Shown piece by piece: positions 17,552 through 24,414 of a stretch of DNA of 46,359 nt. Both the position numbers and the translations under genes were made by a program. This stretch comes from CAZVFX01 sp964626565 (GTDB taxonomy: Bacteria; Myxococcota_A; UBA9042; CAIXZC01): contig CAZVFX010000055.1 of the NCBI GenBank assembly GCA_964626565.1, positions 1-46,359 on the forward strand, read 5' to 3'. How positions within the stretch are numbered: position 1 is the first letter of the stretch; every line of letters begins with the position of its first letter. The notes below the pieces were generated by a model. The model was not told the DNA's origin and did not search any database. It saw only the letters and a program-made list of their open reading frames with translations.

Positions 17552-18912
17552 TACAGGAATACCCTCATATCACCTGCCATACTCGAAAGCCTGCCCTGCT
17601 GCATCAGGCCCATGCGTTCCATCCACGCCTCGAACTCCGGTGTCGGGCGCAAACCCAACAGTTCACGCAGTGAAGCGTTGTCGTGAAAGCTGGTGGCCTG
17701 GTAGTTGAGCATCACGTCGTCACCCATGGGGAAGCCCATGTAGAAGTTGACGCCCGCGGTGGCCAGCAGCACCGCCATGCTCTCCACGTCGTTCTGGTCC
17801 GCCTCCATGTGATTGGTGTAGCAAACGTCGCAGCCCATGGGCAGACCGTGGAGCTTACCCATGAAATGGTCCTCCAACCCGGCCCGGGTCACCTGCTTGC
17901 CGTCGTACAGATATTCAGGGCCGATGAAGCCGACAACCGTGTTGACCATAAACGGCTTGAAATGACGAGCCAGACCGTAGCAGCGAGACTCCATGGTCAA
18001 CTGGTCCGCGCCGTTGTGGCCGTTGGAGCTCAACTCCGACCCCTGGCCGGTCTCGAAATACATAAGGTTTGGACCCTGGGCGGTGCTCAACTCAGCGATC
18101 ATGCGGGAGGCTTCCTCCAGCATCGCGTTATTGATACCGAATGCCCGGCACGAAATCTCGCTGCCGGCCAGGCTCTGGAACAGCACATCCATGGGGCAGC
18201 CCGCGGCCAGCGCCTCCATCGCGGTGGTCACATGCGCCAGGCAGCAGTGTTGCGTCGGCACGCCCCAGGTGCGGGTGAACTCGTGGAGCGACTCCAGCAC
18301 CGCCCGCGTCGTACCGGCACTTTCGGTAACCGGGTTCACTCCGATGAGAGCATCTCCGCTCCCCCAGGCCAGGCCTTCCATGGTGGACGCGATGATTCCC
18401 GCCGGATCATCGGTGGGATGATTGGGCTGCAGCCGGACCGAGAACCTCCCTTCCAGCCCCAGAGTGGTGTTGGCGTGGGTCACGACCCGTATCTTCTTGG
18501 CCCCGATGATCAGGTCGAGATTGGTCATTATCTTGGCGGCTGCCGCGATACACTCGCTTGTCAGTCCGCGCCCCAGCGTCAGCAACGCCGCACCGTCGGC
18601 TTCGGGCGATAGAATGTACTCTCTCAGTTCCGCCACGGTCCAATCCGACACCCGCGCGTATTGCCCCGGGTCCAGGTCGTCCTGGATGAGCCTTGTGACC
18701 TCATCGTTTTCGTACGACACCACCGGGTTTTCGCGGATGTACCACAGTGGGATCCCGGCCAGCACCCGGCGTGCGGCAACCCGCTCCGTGTCGTTCTCAG
18801 CCGCGACTCCGGCCAACTCGTCCCCCGACTTCCGCTCGTTGGCCTTGCCCAGCAGGGTTTTGAGGTCCGGAAAGGTGTAATTTCTTCCCTTGACTGTAGT
18901 ACTGAGATTCAT
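17551..18912 (-). CDS. eutB: Ethanolamine ammonia-lyase large (catalytic) subunit
   Basis: The start MNLSTTVKGRNYTFP gives 453 residues, the same length as the E. coli protein, and aligns without visible gaps: the active-site residues known from that enzyme, Arg160, Gln162, Asn193, Glu287 and Asp362, all fall at identical positions here (GLEGRFSVRLQPNHP, GVNPVTES, FETGQGSELSS, GCDVCYTNH). It forms the TIM barrel that binds adenosylcobalamin and ethanolamine. A longer upstream frame runs into the divergent gene and is rejected. No ribosome site precedes the ATG. Instead a TTGACC-N17-TAGGCT promoter ends seven bases before it, suggesting a leaderless transcript. First gene of the eutB-eutC-eutLT-transporter operon. 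Confidence 0.97.
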   Translation of the reverse strand: MNLSTTVKGRNYTFPDLKTLLGKANERKSGDELAGVAAENDTERVAARRVLAGIPLWYIRENPVVSYENDEVTRLIQDDLDPGQYARVSDWTVAELREYILSPEADGAALLTLGRGLTSECIAAAAKIMTNLDLIIGAKKIRVVTHANTTLGLEGRFSVRLQPNHPTDDPAGIIASTMEGLAWGSGDALIGVNPVTESAGTTRAVLESLHEFTRTWGVPTQHCCLAHVTTAMEALAAGCPMDVLFQSLAGSEISCRAFGINNAMLEEASRMIAELSTAQGPNLMYFETGQGSELSSNGHNGADQLTMESRCYGLARHFKPFMVNTVVGFIGPEYLYDGKQVTRAGLEDHFMGKLHGLPMGCDVCYTNHMEADQNDVESMAVLLATAGVNFYMGFPMGDDVMLNYQATSFHDNASLRELLGLRPTPEFEAWMERMGLMQQGRLSSMAGDMRVFL

Positions 18913-18919
18913 GAGGGCA

Positions 18920-18948
18920 AGCCTAGCCGAACCGCTCGCGACGGTCAA
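18920..18948 (-). promoter_or_regulatory. Promoter of the eut operon, predicted leaderless
   Basis: On the minus strand TTGACC (18943-18948) and TAGGCT (18920-18925) are separated by 17 bases. The -10 box ends only seven bases before the A of the eutB ATG at 18912, so transcription would begin at or within one or two bases of the start codon. No cobalamin riboswitch fits in the 84-base intergenic space. Confidence 0.5.
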
Positions 18949-18996
18949 GGACATCCCTTTTTTGCTTGCAAAAGGTGTCCGGATGTGGTGATTCCT

Positions 18997-19698
18997 ATGA
19001 CCATGAGCGACGAAAAGAAATTCACCTTGGAAGAGTTGGCCCAATTCGACGGCAAGGATGGGCGCCCAGCCTATTTTGTGGTCGAAGGGGTCGTTTATGA
19101 CGCGACCAACTCCCGGCTTTGGCGCAACGGGACGCACGTGCGGTTGCACGAGGCGGGAGGTGATCTCACCAAACCGCTGATGGCCGCGCCCCATCCGGCG
19201 GACCGGTTGGAGAACGTGCCCACCGTGGGGGTGCTGGCGGAAGGGGAAGAGCAGGTCCAGGCGGAGCCGCCTGAAGAGGACGAGGTCCCCTTCTTCGCAC
19301 ACTTCCTCTACGGAATGCACGCTCATCCTGCCTCGGTTCATTTCCCCATCGCCCTGTGCGTTATCGCCGGGCTGCTGGAGTTCGTGGGCCTGATTCTGGA
19401 CTGCCCGGGCTGTCACACCGCGGCCGGCTATAACCTGGTGTTGGGCCTGGCGTTTTCGCCGGTGGCCATCGTCTCCGGAGTGGTGGACTGGAAATACCAA
19501 TTCGGCGGGCGGCTCACCAACCTGTTTTTGTGGAAGTACGTACTATCGGCAGTCTTCCTCCTGCTCGCGGTCGCGGCGGTCGCGCTGCTGGCTTTCGGAG
19601 CGGCGCCCAATGTTTACCGCCTGCTGGTCATCGCGCTGGCCCCGGTCTCACTGGGCCTCGGATTCGTTGGCGGGCGCCTTACTTTCCCGTCGGCATGA
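18997..19698 (+). CDS. Cytochrome b5-like heme-binding domain fused to DUF2231 membrane domain
   Basis: A 233-residue protein. Residues about 9-80 form a prokaryotic cytochrome b5-like heme/steroid-binding domain: KFTLEELAQFDGKDGRPAYF, GVVYDATNSRLW, HVRLHEAGGDLT and APHPADRL, with His residues that could ligate heme. After an acidic linker (about 83-100) the sequence HAHPASVHFPIAL opens a DUF2231 domain of four membrane helices with further conserved His residues. The combination suggests a membrane-bound electron carrier or heme-dependent redox protein; the partner is unknown. Start codon uncertain: ATG at 18997 or 19003, neither with a strong ribosome site. Its TGA lies just before the ferritin-like gene, so the two are co-transcribed. 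It diverges from eutB. Confidence 0.85.
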   Translation: MTMSDEKKFTLEELAQFDGKDGRPAYFVVEGVVYDATNSRLWRNGTHVRLHEAGGDLTKPLMAAPHPADRLENVPTVGVLAEGEEQVQAEPPEEDEVPFFAHFLYGMHAHPASVHFPIALCVIAGLLEFVGLILDCPGCHTAAGYNLVLGLAFSPVAIVSGVVDWKYQFGGRLTNLFLWKYVLSAVFLLLAVAAVALLAFGAAPNVYRLLVIALAPVSLGLGFVGGRLTFPSA

Positions 19699-19709
19699 AG
19701 GAGGAGAAG

Positions 19710-19946
19710 ATGAGCCCCAGCAAAAAAGACGACATAAAAGAGATAAAGCGGATAATCGAAATCGCAACCGTGGCCATACCCAAAGAGCGGGATGCCCGGA
19801 ATTTCTACCTCGCAGCAGCAGAGCATTCCCCGGGAGAAATGTCGCGGCAGATCTTCCAAAGCCTCGCCGACCAGGAAGAAGAGCACGAAGCGCGCTTGAA
19901 AGCCCTCATCGCCATGTTCGAGGAACGGCTCGACTCCCTGAAATAG
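19710..19946 (+). CDS. Small ferritin-like/rubrerythrin-type protein
   Basis: A 78-residue helical protein resembling one half of a ferritin-like four-helix bundle. Glu-rich helices include IPKERDARNFYLAAAEHSPG and LADQEEEHEARLKALI, the latter carrying an ExxH-type metal-binding motif as in rubrerythrin; dimerisation would be required to complete a di-iron site. The ATG at 19710 is chosen because AAGGAGGAG lies at the right distance. An ATG at 19695 overlaps the previous stop but has no ribosome site. It follows the b5/DUF2231 gene by 11 bases, so a redox or iron-handling partnership is likely (inference). Confidence 0.75.
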   Translation: MSPSKKDDIKEIKRIIEIATVAIPKERDARNFYLAAAEHSPGEMSRQIFQSLADQEEEHEARLKALIAMFEERLDSLK

Positions 19947-19992
19947 CAGTACCCTGAGGGCGAGCGAGGGGCCTGCCCGGCATCACATCGGC

Positions 19993-20850
19993 CTATCCAA
20001 TAATCGGCCACCGCCGCCGCGAGGCCATATGATCCATGGCCGCCTGCATCCTTCCCGTCACCACGTCGTAGATTTCCTGCAACGCTTCCGGATTGTCCGC
20101 GTCGGCCGGTGTGTAATGCTCCAACGAGATCGGCTCCAGGAAGCGGACTGAGCATTTGGCGGGCAGAGGCAGGTGGAAGATCGGTGCGAAGGCCACGCCC
20201 CAGGGCAGGGCCAGCATCAGCGGCCAGGTTTCGGCTCTCAGCAACTTCTTCAAACCCAGAAGTTTGGCGATGAAACGGCCGTCGTGCAGCACAAAAAACG
20301 TCTCGTGTCCGCCGATGAGCACCACAGGAGTGATCGGTACTGAATGGCGCAACGCCAGCCGGATGAATCCTTTTCGTCCCTGAAGGTCTACCCGGTTGCG
20401 GTCGCGATAGGGTCGAAACGCCTCCAGATTGCCTCCCGGTGCGACCAGGATCTTGTGGCCCCGTTCAAACACCTTTGCAGCGTTCTCATGGTTGGCCCGC
20501 ACCGCGCCGGCGTGGACAAGGAAGTTGCCCAGGAAAGGCATGGCGATTATCGCATCGTGAGCGAGACCGTAAATCGGCTCGTCCAGGCCCCGTTCCGCGT
20601 ACCATCGCCCGCCCATTCCGAGCAATTCCACCGTTGTTATCCCCATGTTGTGGTTGGCTACAATGAGGGTCTTGCCCCGCGGTACTGCGTCTATGCCCTC
20701 CACGTCCTGGCGGAAGTACAAGCGGCACAACCAGTCCACTGCGGGAGCAACCTCCTGCACCATCCCCGCATCGAACGAATCTGGCGAATCGGGGTCGATG
20801 GGCGTCGTGGCCGCCTCCAACACTACCTCCAACAACTTCCTGCTCAGCAT
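19993..20850 (-). CDS. Phospholipid/glycerol acyltransferase family protein
   Basis: A 285-residue protein with a PlsC-like acyltransferase domain (about residues 60-260). It contains the VANHNMGITTVELLG segment at the catalytic-motif position, the APGGNLEAFRP substrate-binding motif and GRKGFIRLALRHSVPITPVVLIGG, as in the DGAT/glycerol-acyltransferase branch. At the first motif the His is followed by NMGIT, so the classic HX4D acid is not at the expected spacing; a nearby Glu may substitute. The probable reaction is acyl transfer from acyl-CoA or ACP to a lipid at the inner membrane. The ATG follows GGGAGGGG. It is convergent with the ferritin-like gene and divergent from the ATP-grasp operon. 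Confidence 0.82.
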   Translation of the reverse strand: MLSRKLLEVVLEAATTPIDPDSPDSFDAGMVQEVAPAVDWLCRLYFRQDVEGIDAVPRGKTLIVANHNMGITTVELLGMGGRWYAERGLDEPIYGLAHDAIIAMPFLGNFLVHAGAVRANHENAAKVFERGHKILVAPGGNLEAFRPYRDRNRVDLQGRKGFIRLALRHSVPITPVVLIGGHETFFVLHDGRFIAKLLGLKKLLRAETWPLMLALPWGVAFAPIFHLPLPAKCSVRFLEPISLEHYTPADADNPEALQEIYDVVTGRMQAAMDHMASRRRWPIIG

Positions 20851-20872
20851 TCTTTACCCCTCCCGCCAACAC

Positions 20873-20901
20873 AGTCTGAGCAAGGAGCAGGCCGTTGTCA
20901 A
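20873..20901 (-). promoter_or_regulatory. Promoter for the acyltransferase gene
   Basis: On the minus strand TTGACA (20896-20901) and CAGACT (20873-20878) are 17 bases apart. The -35 box is consensus, the -10 box weaker. Confidence 0.4.
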
Positions 20902-20938
20902 CGCCCAGTTCTGGTCGTAAGTCCGCAGAAAACCCCTA

Positions 20939-20967
20939 TTGACACCGCGCGCTGATCATGTTAATCC
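20939..20967 (+). promoter_or_regulatory. Promoter for the ATP-grasp operon
   Basis: Consensus TTGACA (20939-20944) and TAATCC (20962-20967) are separated by 17 bases. The leader of about 25 bases includes GAGAAGGGG before the ATG at 20999. Confidence 0.58.
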
Positions 20968-20998
20968 TTTGCGGAACTTTTCTTGAGAAGGGGAAAAC

Positions 20999-22360
20999 AT
21001 GCCGGACATGACTTTGGTAAACGAACTGGTTGAAAAATACCATCAGGGAATCATCGATAACAAGGAGCAGGCAGGTGAACTCCTTGAGATGATCTACAAA
21101 GAGCAGAAGGAGCGCCGTGTAATCTACGCCAACACGGTAGTGGCCACGTCGCTGAGGCCCTACTTCCTCATGCCGTGGCAGGCGGAAATGCTGGAGCGCA
21201 CCGTGCCCATCATGAATAGCTGCCTCGAGCGCATCATCAAGCTGTGGTGCGACGACGCGGAAGTGCGCCGCCTGATCCAGTTCCGGCCCGAAGAAGAAGA
21301 GTACTTCAGAATCCCCAGCGGACTCACACGCAACATCGTGGTGGCCCGGCATGACACGTTCATGGATAAGGACGACCTGCAGTACATCGAGTTCAACACC
21401 GACAGCCCCGCTTCCATGGGATACGTTGCGCAGCAGCACGGCATATTCGACAAACTGCCCATGATGAAGGAACTCCAGAAGGAGTACGAATACAAGCACG
21501 AGCGCCCCGCCGACATTCTGCTGGAAGCGTTGCTGGAGTCGTTCAAGGACTTCGGGCTCAACGAGGAACCACGGCTCATCATCACCGACTGGGACGGGGT
21601 CAACACCTACACCGAATTCCTCATGCTTCAGGAGCTGTTCGAGAAGAACGGACTCCCCACCAAGGTTACCGACCCGAGAAACATCGAGTATCGCAACGGC
21701 AAAGCATATGCCGACGGTTTCGAAGCCAACTTCATCTATCGCCGGGTTATCTGGCGGGAGATGCTGCAGAAGCTGGACGAATGCCAGGGCCTGCTGGAAG
21801 CGGCCAAGAGCCCAACCGTGTGTGTGGCCAACCCGTTCAAGTCGAAAATTGCGGGCAACAAGGCGTGCCTGGCGTTCATGCGCCATCCCAAGTACTTTGA
21901 CGCCTTCACCGATGTTGAAAAGGATGCGATTCGGCATCACGTGCCCTGGACCTCCGTGCTTATCCATGAACCTGTGGAACATAATGGTGGGAAAGCGGAT
22001 CCGTTTGACGTGGCCCTGAAGGAAAAAGACACCATGGTGGTCAAGCCGCTCAACGATTACGGCGGCCGGGGCGTCAACATAGGTCCCGAAACCTCCGACG
22101 AAGATTGGAGCAAACTGCTGCAGCAGGCCGAGGACGAAATCGGTACCTGGTGCGTCCAGAAGCTCGTGCACATTCCGGAAGAAGACTTCCCGGTGCTTGA
22201 GCCCGACTTGAGGTTCGAAAGCCGCAAGATCAATTTGAACCCGTATGCGCTGGGCGGTCGATACGCAGGCTCCATGACGCGGATTTCCGTTTCCTCAATC
22301 ATCAATGTGAGCGCGGGCGGCGGCATGATCCCGACGTTCATCCTCAAGGGAAAGAAGTAG
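20999..22360 (+). CDS. Circularly permuted ATP-grasp-type ligase
   Basis: A 453-residue cytoplasmic protein resembling the circularly permuted ATP-grasp and glutathionylspermidine-synthase-like amidoligases. Key stretches: YIEFNTDSPASMGY (129-142), the Glu/Asn-bearing motif of the permuted fold; GNKACLAFMR (287-296); and TMVVKPLNDYGGRGVNIG (345-362), where Lys349 and the glycine-rich loop should bind ATP. It ends with a conserved acidic/Arg strand. Such enzymes form amide bonds from a carboxylate via an acyl phosphate. The substrates here are unknown. It is the first gene of a three-gene operon; its TAG is directly followed by the ATG of the amidohydrolase. Pairing with an amidohydrolase and a peptidase suggests synthesis and removal of a peptide-like conjugate. 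Confidence 0.82.
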   Translation: MPDMTLVNELVEKYHQGIIDNKEQAGELLEMIYKEQKERRVIYANTVVATSLRPYFLMPWQAEMLERTVPIMNSCLERIIKLWCDDAEVRRLIQFRPEEEEYFRIPSGLTRNIVVARHDTFMDKDDLQYIEFNTDSPASMGYVAQQHGIFDKLPMMKELQKEYEYKHERPADILLEALLESFKDFGLNEEPRLIITDWDGVNTYTEFLMLQELFEKNGLPTKVTDPRNIEYRNGKAYADGFEANFIYRRVIWREMLQKLDECQGLLEAAKSPTVCVANPFKSKIAGNKACLAFMRHPKYFDAFTDVEKDAIRHHVPWTSVLIHEPVEHNGGKADPFDVALKEKDTMVVKPLNDYGGRGVNIGPETSDEDWSKLLQQAEDEIGTWCVQKLVHIPEEDFPVLEPDLRFESRKINLNPYALGGRYAGSMTRISVSSIINVSAGGGMIPTFILKGKK

Positions 22361-23242
22361 ATGAAGGTCGAACGCAACGTTCCGCAGGATCTGCAAGACC
22401 GGCTGCAACGCGGCGAGCGAATCACGGGCTTTACACCTTCCGGCGGAATCGGGTTCGACATCGACCCTTCCTCCCCTTATGTCGCGACCGCCATTCATGC
22501 GGGCCACGGGTTCAGGGAAGAGTTGCTCCCCTTCGTGACCTTGTCCGAAGCGGACCGGTACTACGAAGAAGACCCGGCCACCGATGACTTCATCGCGGCT
22601 GCGCCGTCCCGTATCTGGGCCCTCGATTCCCGGTTCGAGTACGACATCAACAGGGCGCCTGATCGGGCGTTGCCGCTGAAGAGTGAGTGGGTTTGGGGAT
22701 TGGAGATTTACGGCGAACTGCCGCCGGAAGGGATGCTGCTCACTTGCATGAAGAAGTTCAACGAGTTCTACGAGCTGGTGGACATGGTGGTGCGTGGGCT
22801 CCTCGACCGTCACGGCGCTTGCCTCCTGTTCGATGTCCACTCCTACAACATCTCCCGGCAGGTGACTCGGGAGCGGCCTGTGCCGCCCACATTCAACCTG
22901 GGTACAAAGCAACTGGACCGGAGCCACTGGGGCCCGGAAATCGACGCCTGGCTTGGTCTTCTCAACGGCATCGAACTCCCCGGTATCGAAGTGAAAGCGC
23001 TGGAGAACGAGGTCTTCGGAGGGCGGGGGCAGTTGTGTCGCGCTGCAACCGCCATCGACCTTCCCAACGTCCTGGTGTTGCCCACCGAGGTCTCCAAGAT
23101 TTACATGGATGAGGATGCCGGCAAACTGTATCCGGATATTGTCGCTTCGCTGGGCAAGCAGATGGGTGCGGCCATGAGCCGGCTCGCGGAAGCGTTTGCA
23201 CGGGACCGTTGTTCGGCCACGCCAAAAAAAAAAGACCACTAG
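22361..23242 (+). CDS. N-formylglutamate amidohydrolase family protein
   Basis: A 293-residue hydrolase of the N-formylglutamate amidohydrolase (HutG-type, PF05013) family, a zinc-dependent carboxypeptidase-like fold. Visible family motifs: ATAIHAGHG with His46 and His49, the EEDPATDDF acidic stretch (70-77), DSRFEYDINR (89-98) and LLFDVHSYN with Asp158 and His160. No histidine-degradation genes are nearby, so the family's textbook role is unlikely. The gene abuts the ATP-grasp gene without a gap. It ends CCA AAA AAA AAA GAC CAC TAG; the run of ten A (23224-23233) lies exactly where a -1 shift would enter the DUF1704 frame. A role in cleaving an amide made by the ATP-grasp enzyme is inferred. 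Confidence 0.88.
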   Translation: MKVERNVPQDLQDRLQRGERITGFTPSGGIGFDIDPSSPYVATAIHAGHGFREELLPFVTLSEADRYYEEDPATDDFIAAAPSRIWALDSRFEYDINRAPDRALPLKSEWVWGLEIYGELPPEGMLLTCMKKFNEFYELVDMVVRGLLDRHGACLLFDVHSYNISRQVTRERPVPPTFNLGTKQLDRSHWGPEIDAWLGLLNGIELPGIEVKALENEVFGGRGQLCRAATAIDLPNVLVLPTEVSKIYMDEDAGKLYPDIVASLGKQMGAAMSRLAEAFARDRCSATPKKKDH

Positions 23243-24408
23243 TTCCTGATTCAGCTCTGATTGTGGACCACGCTCTGGCCGAGGCCGGGCGGTGGGTCGA
23301 TCTGCTGAAATACATAAATCCCACCAATCGCACCTCGGAGCTTGACCGATACCTGGCCGCCCCCGATTCCTACGAACCGGAGATGCACTATCTGCCTCTC
23401 GAGTTCGACCCTCAGCGGTTCGTTCAGACCCTCCAGGCCGTTCCGGTGGACCGAATTGAGGACCAGGGCCTGGCGGATCTGTACGAGTCACTTAGAGCGG
23501 AGATCATGGCCCGGGTGGAGCTGCTCACGTTACGTGGCACACCCGAGTTCCTCGACGCGGCGTTGAAGTTGTACCCGGCGCCCACGGCCGAGGAGGTGGC
23601 TGCCGCGGAAAATTGCCTTCGGCGCGACGCTTTCATTCAGCCCGAGGACCAGGACTCGGAGACATTCAAGCGGGCTGCCGAGAGCTTCCTCTTCAAACTC
23701 AGCCAGACCTATCCCGAACTGGCGCACTACGAAGTAGTGATGAATCCCCAACTCTCCTCCGACGCGGCGTTCAGAAAGGGGCGGGTGGAGATTCGTCCCA
23801 ACGCATTCCACACCGCGATTCACGTGGAGAATCAGAACCGCCACGAGATCTACAGCCATGTGCTGACATATGCCAACGGGCTGATGCAGCCGCTGGAAAT
23901 CTTCCGCTCCGGCTTTCCGGGCGCCACTTTAACCCAGGAAGGGTTGGGAGTGTTCGGCGAGTACATGGACCACGTTCTTCCCCACGAGCGCATCCGGACG
24001 CTCAGCGCCCGCATCGTGGCCAGCGACCGTCTGGTCAGGGGACAGACCTTCCGCCACACCGCGAGCGAGTTGTCTGAAGACTTTGGTTTCACGCCCCACA
24101 ACGCGTTCACCATTTCGTTTCGCGTATACCGCTCCGGTGGGTTCCCCAAAGATGCAGTCTATCTGCAGGGTCTGCTGACTCTACTCAAGTATTGGCTGGA
24201 CGGTGGAGACCTGTCCCTACTCTACATCGGCAAGGTCTCACTTCCTTTCCTCCCGCTGGTGCAGGAACTAATCGACCGGGGCGTCGTGACACCGTCGAAG
24301 TTCGTGCCTTTGTTTCTGCATGATCACAAGTTCATGGAAGCGACCCGGCAGCGCCTGGCCGCAGCCTCCAACCTGCTGGAGCAGGTTTGGGAGGATGCGC
24401 CGTTGTAG
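23209..24408 (+). CDS. DUF1704/QEGLA-motif metallopeptidase (MATCAP-like)
   Basis: A protein of up to 399 residues in the family annotated as flavohemoglobin expression-modulating QEGLA motif protein, related to eukaryotic MATCAP tyrosine carboxypeptidases. The zinc site is visible as HEIYSH (HExxxH, His212-His217) and the third ligand Glu244 in TQEGLGVFGEY. The C-terminal half is helical. There is no ATG in the usual position: the frame opens with TTG at 23209, inside the previous gene and without a good ribosome site, and the next option is GTG at 23263. Either coupled initiation or a -1 frameshift at the A10 run would explain this. It presumably trims a C-terminal residue from a protein or peptide conjugate (inference). 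Confidence 0.82.
   Translation: MFGHAKKKRPLVPDSALIVDHALAEAGRWVDLLKYINPTNRTSELDRYLAAPDSYEPEMHYLPLEFDPQRFVQTLQAVPVDRIEDQGLADLYESLRAEIMARVELLTLRGTPEFLDAALKLYPAPTAEEVAAAENCLRRDAFIQPEDQDSETFKRAAESFLFKLSQTYPELAHYEVVMNPQLSSDAAFRKGRVEIRPNAFHTAIHVENQNRHEIYSHVLTYANGLMQPLEIFRSGFPGATLTQEGLGVFGEYMDHVLPHERIRTLSARIVASDRLVRGQTFRHTASELSEDFGFTPHNAFTISFRVYRSGGFPKDAVYLQGLLTLLKYWLDGGDLSLLYIGKVSLPFLPLVQELIDRGVVTPSKFVPLFLHDHKFMEATRQRLAAASNLLEQVWEDAPL
23224..23233 (+). promoter_or_regulatory. A10 slippery run, possible programmed frameshift site
   Basis: Ten consecutive A in frame as AAA codons sit three codons before the amidohydrolase stop. A -1 ribosomal shift, or insertion of one A by polymerase slippage, continues directly into the DUF1704 frame (AGA CCA CTA GTT) and would yield a fusion of about 682 residues. 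Confidence 0.4.
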
Positions 24409-24414
24409 TGTGTC

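Noticed and set aside
18913..18996. Cobalamin riboswitch before eutB
   Set aside because: Only 84 bases separate the divergent genes, and no riboswitch-like conserved box was seen; a promoter sits next to the ATG.
17551..19500. 649-codon version of EutB
   Set aside because: The extra N-terminal 196 residues are antisense to the b5/DUF2231 gene; the 453-residue form matches the E. coli enzyme position by position.
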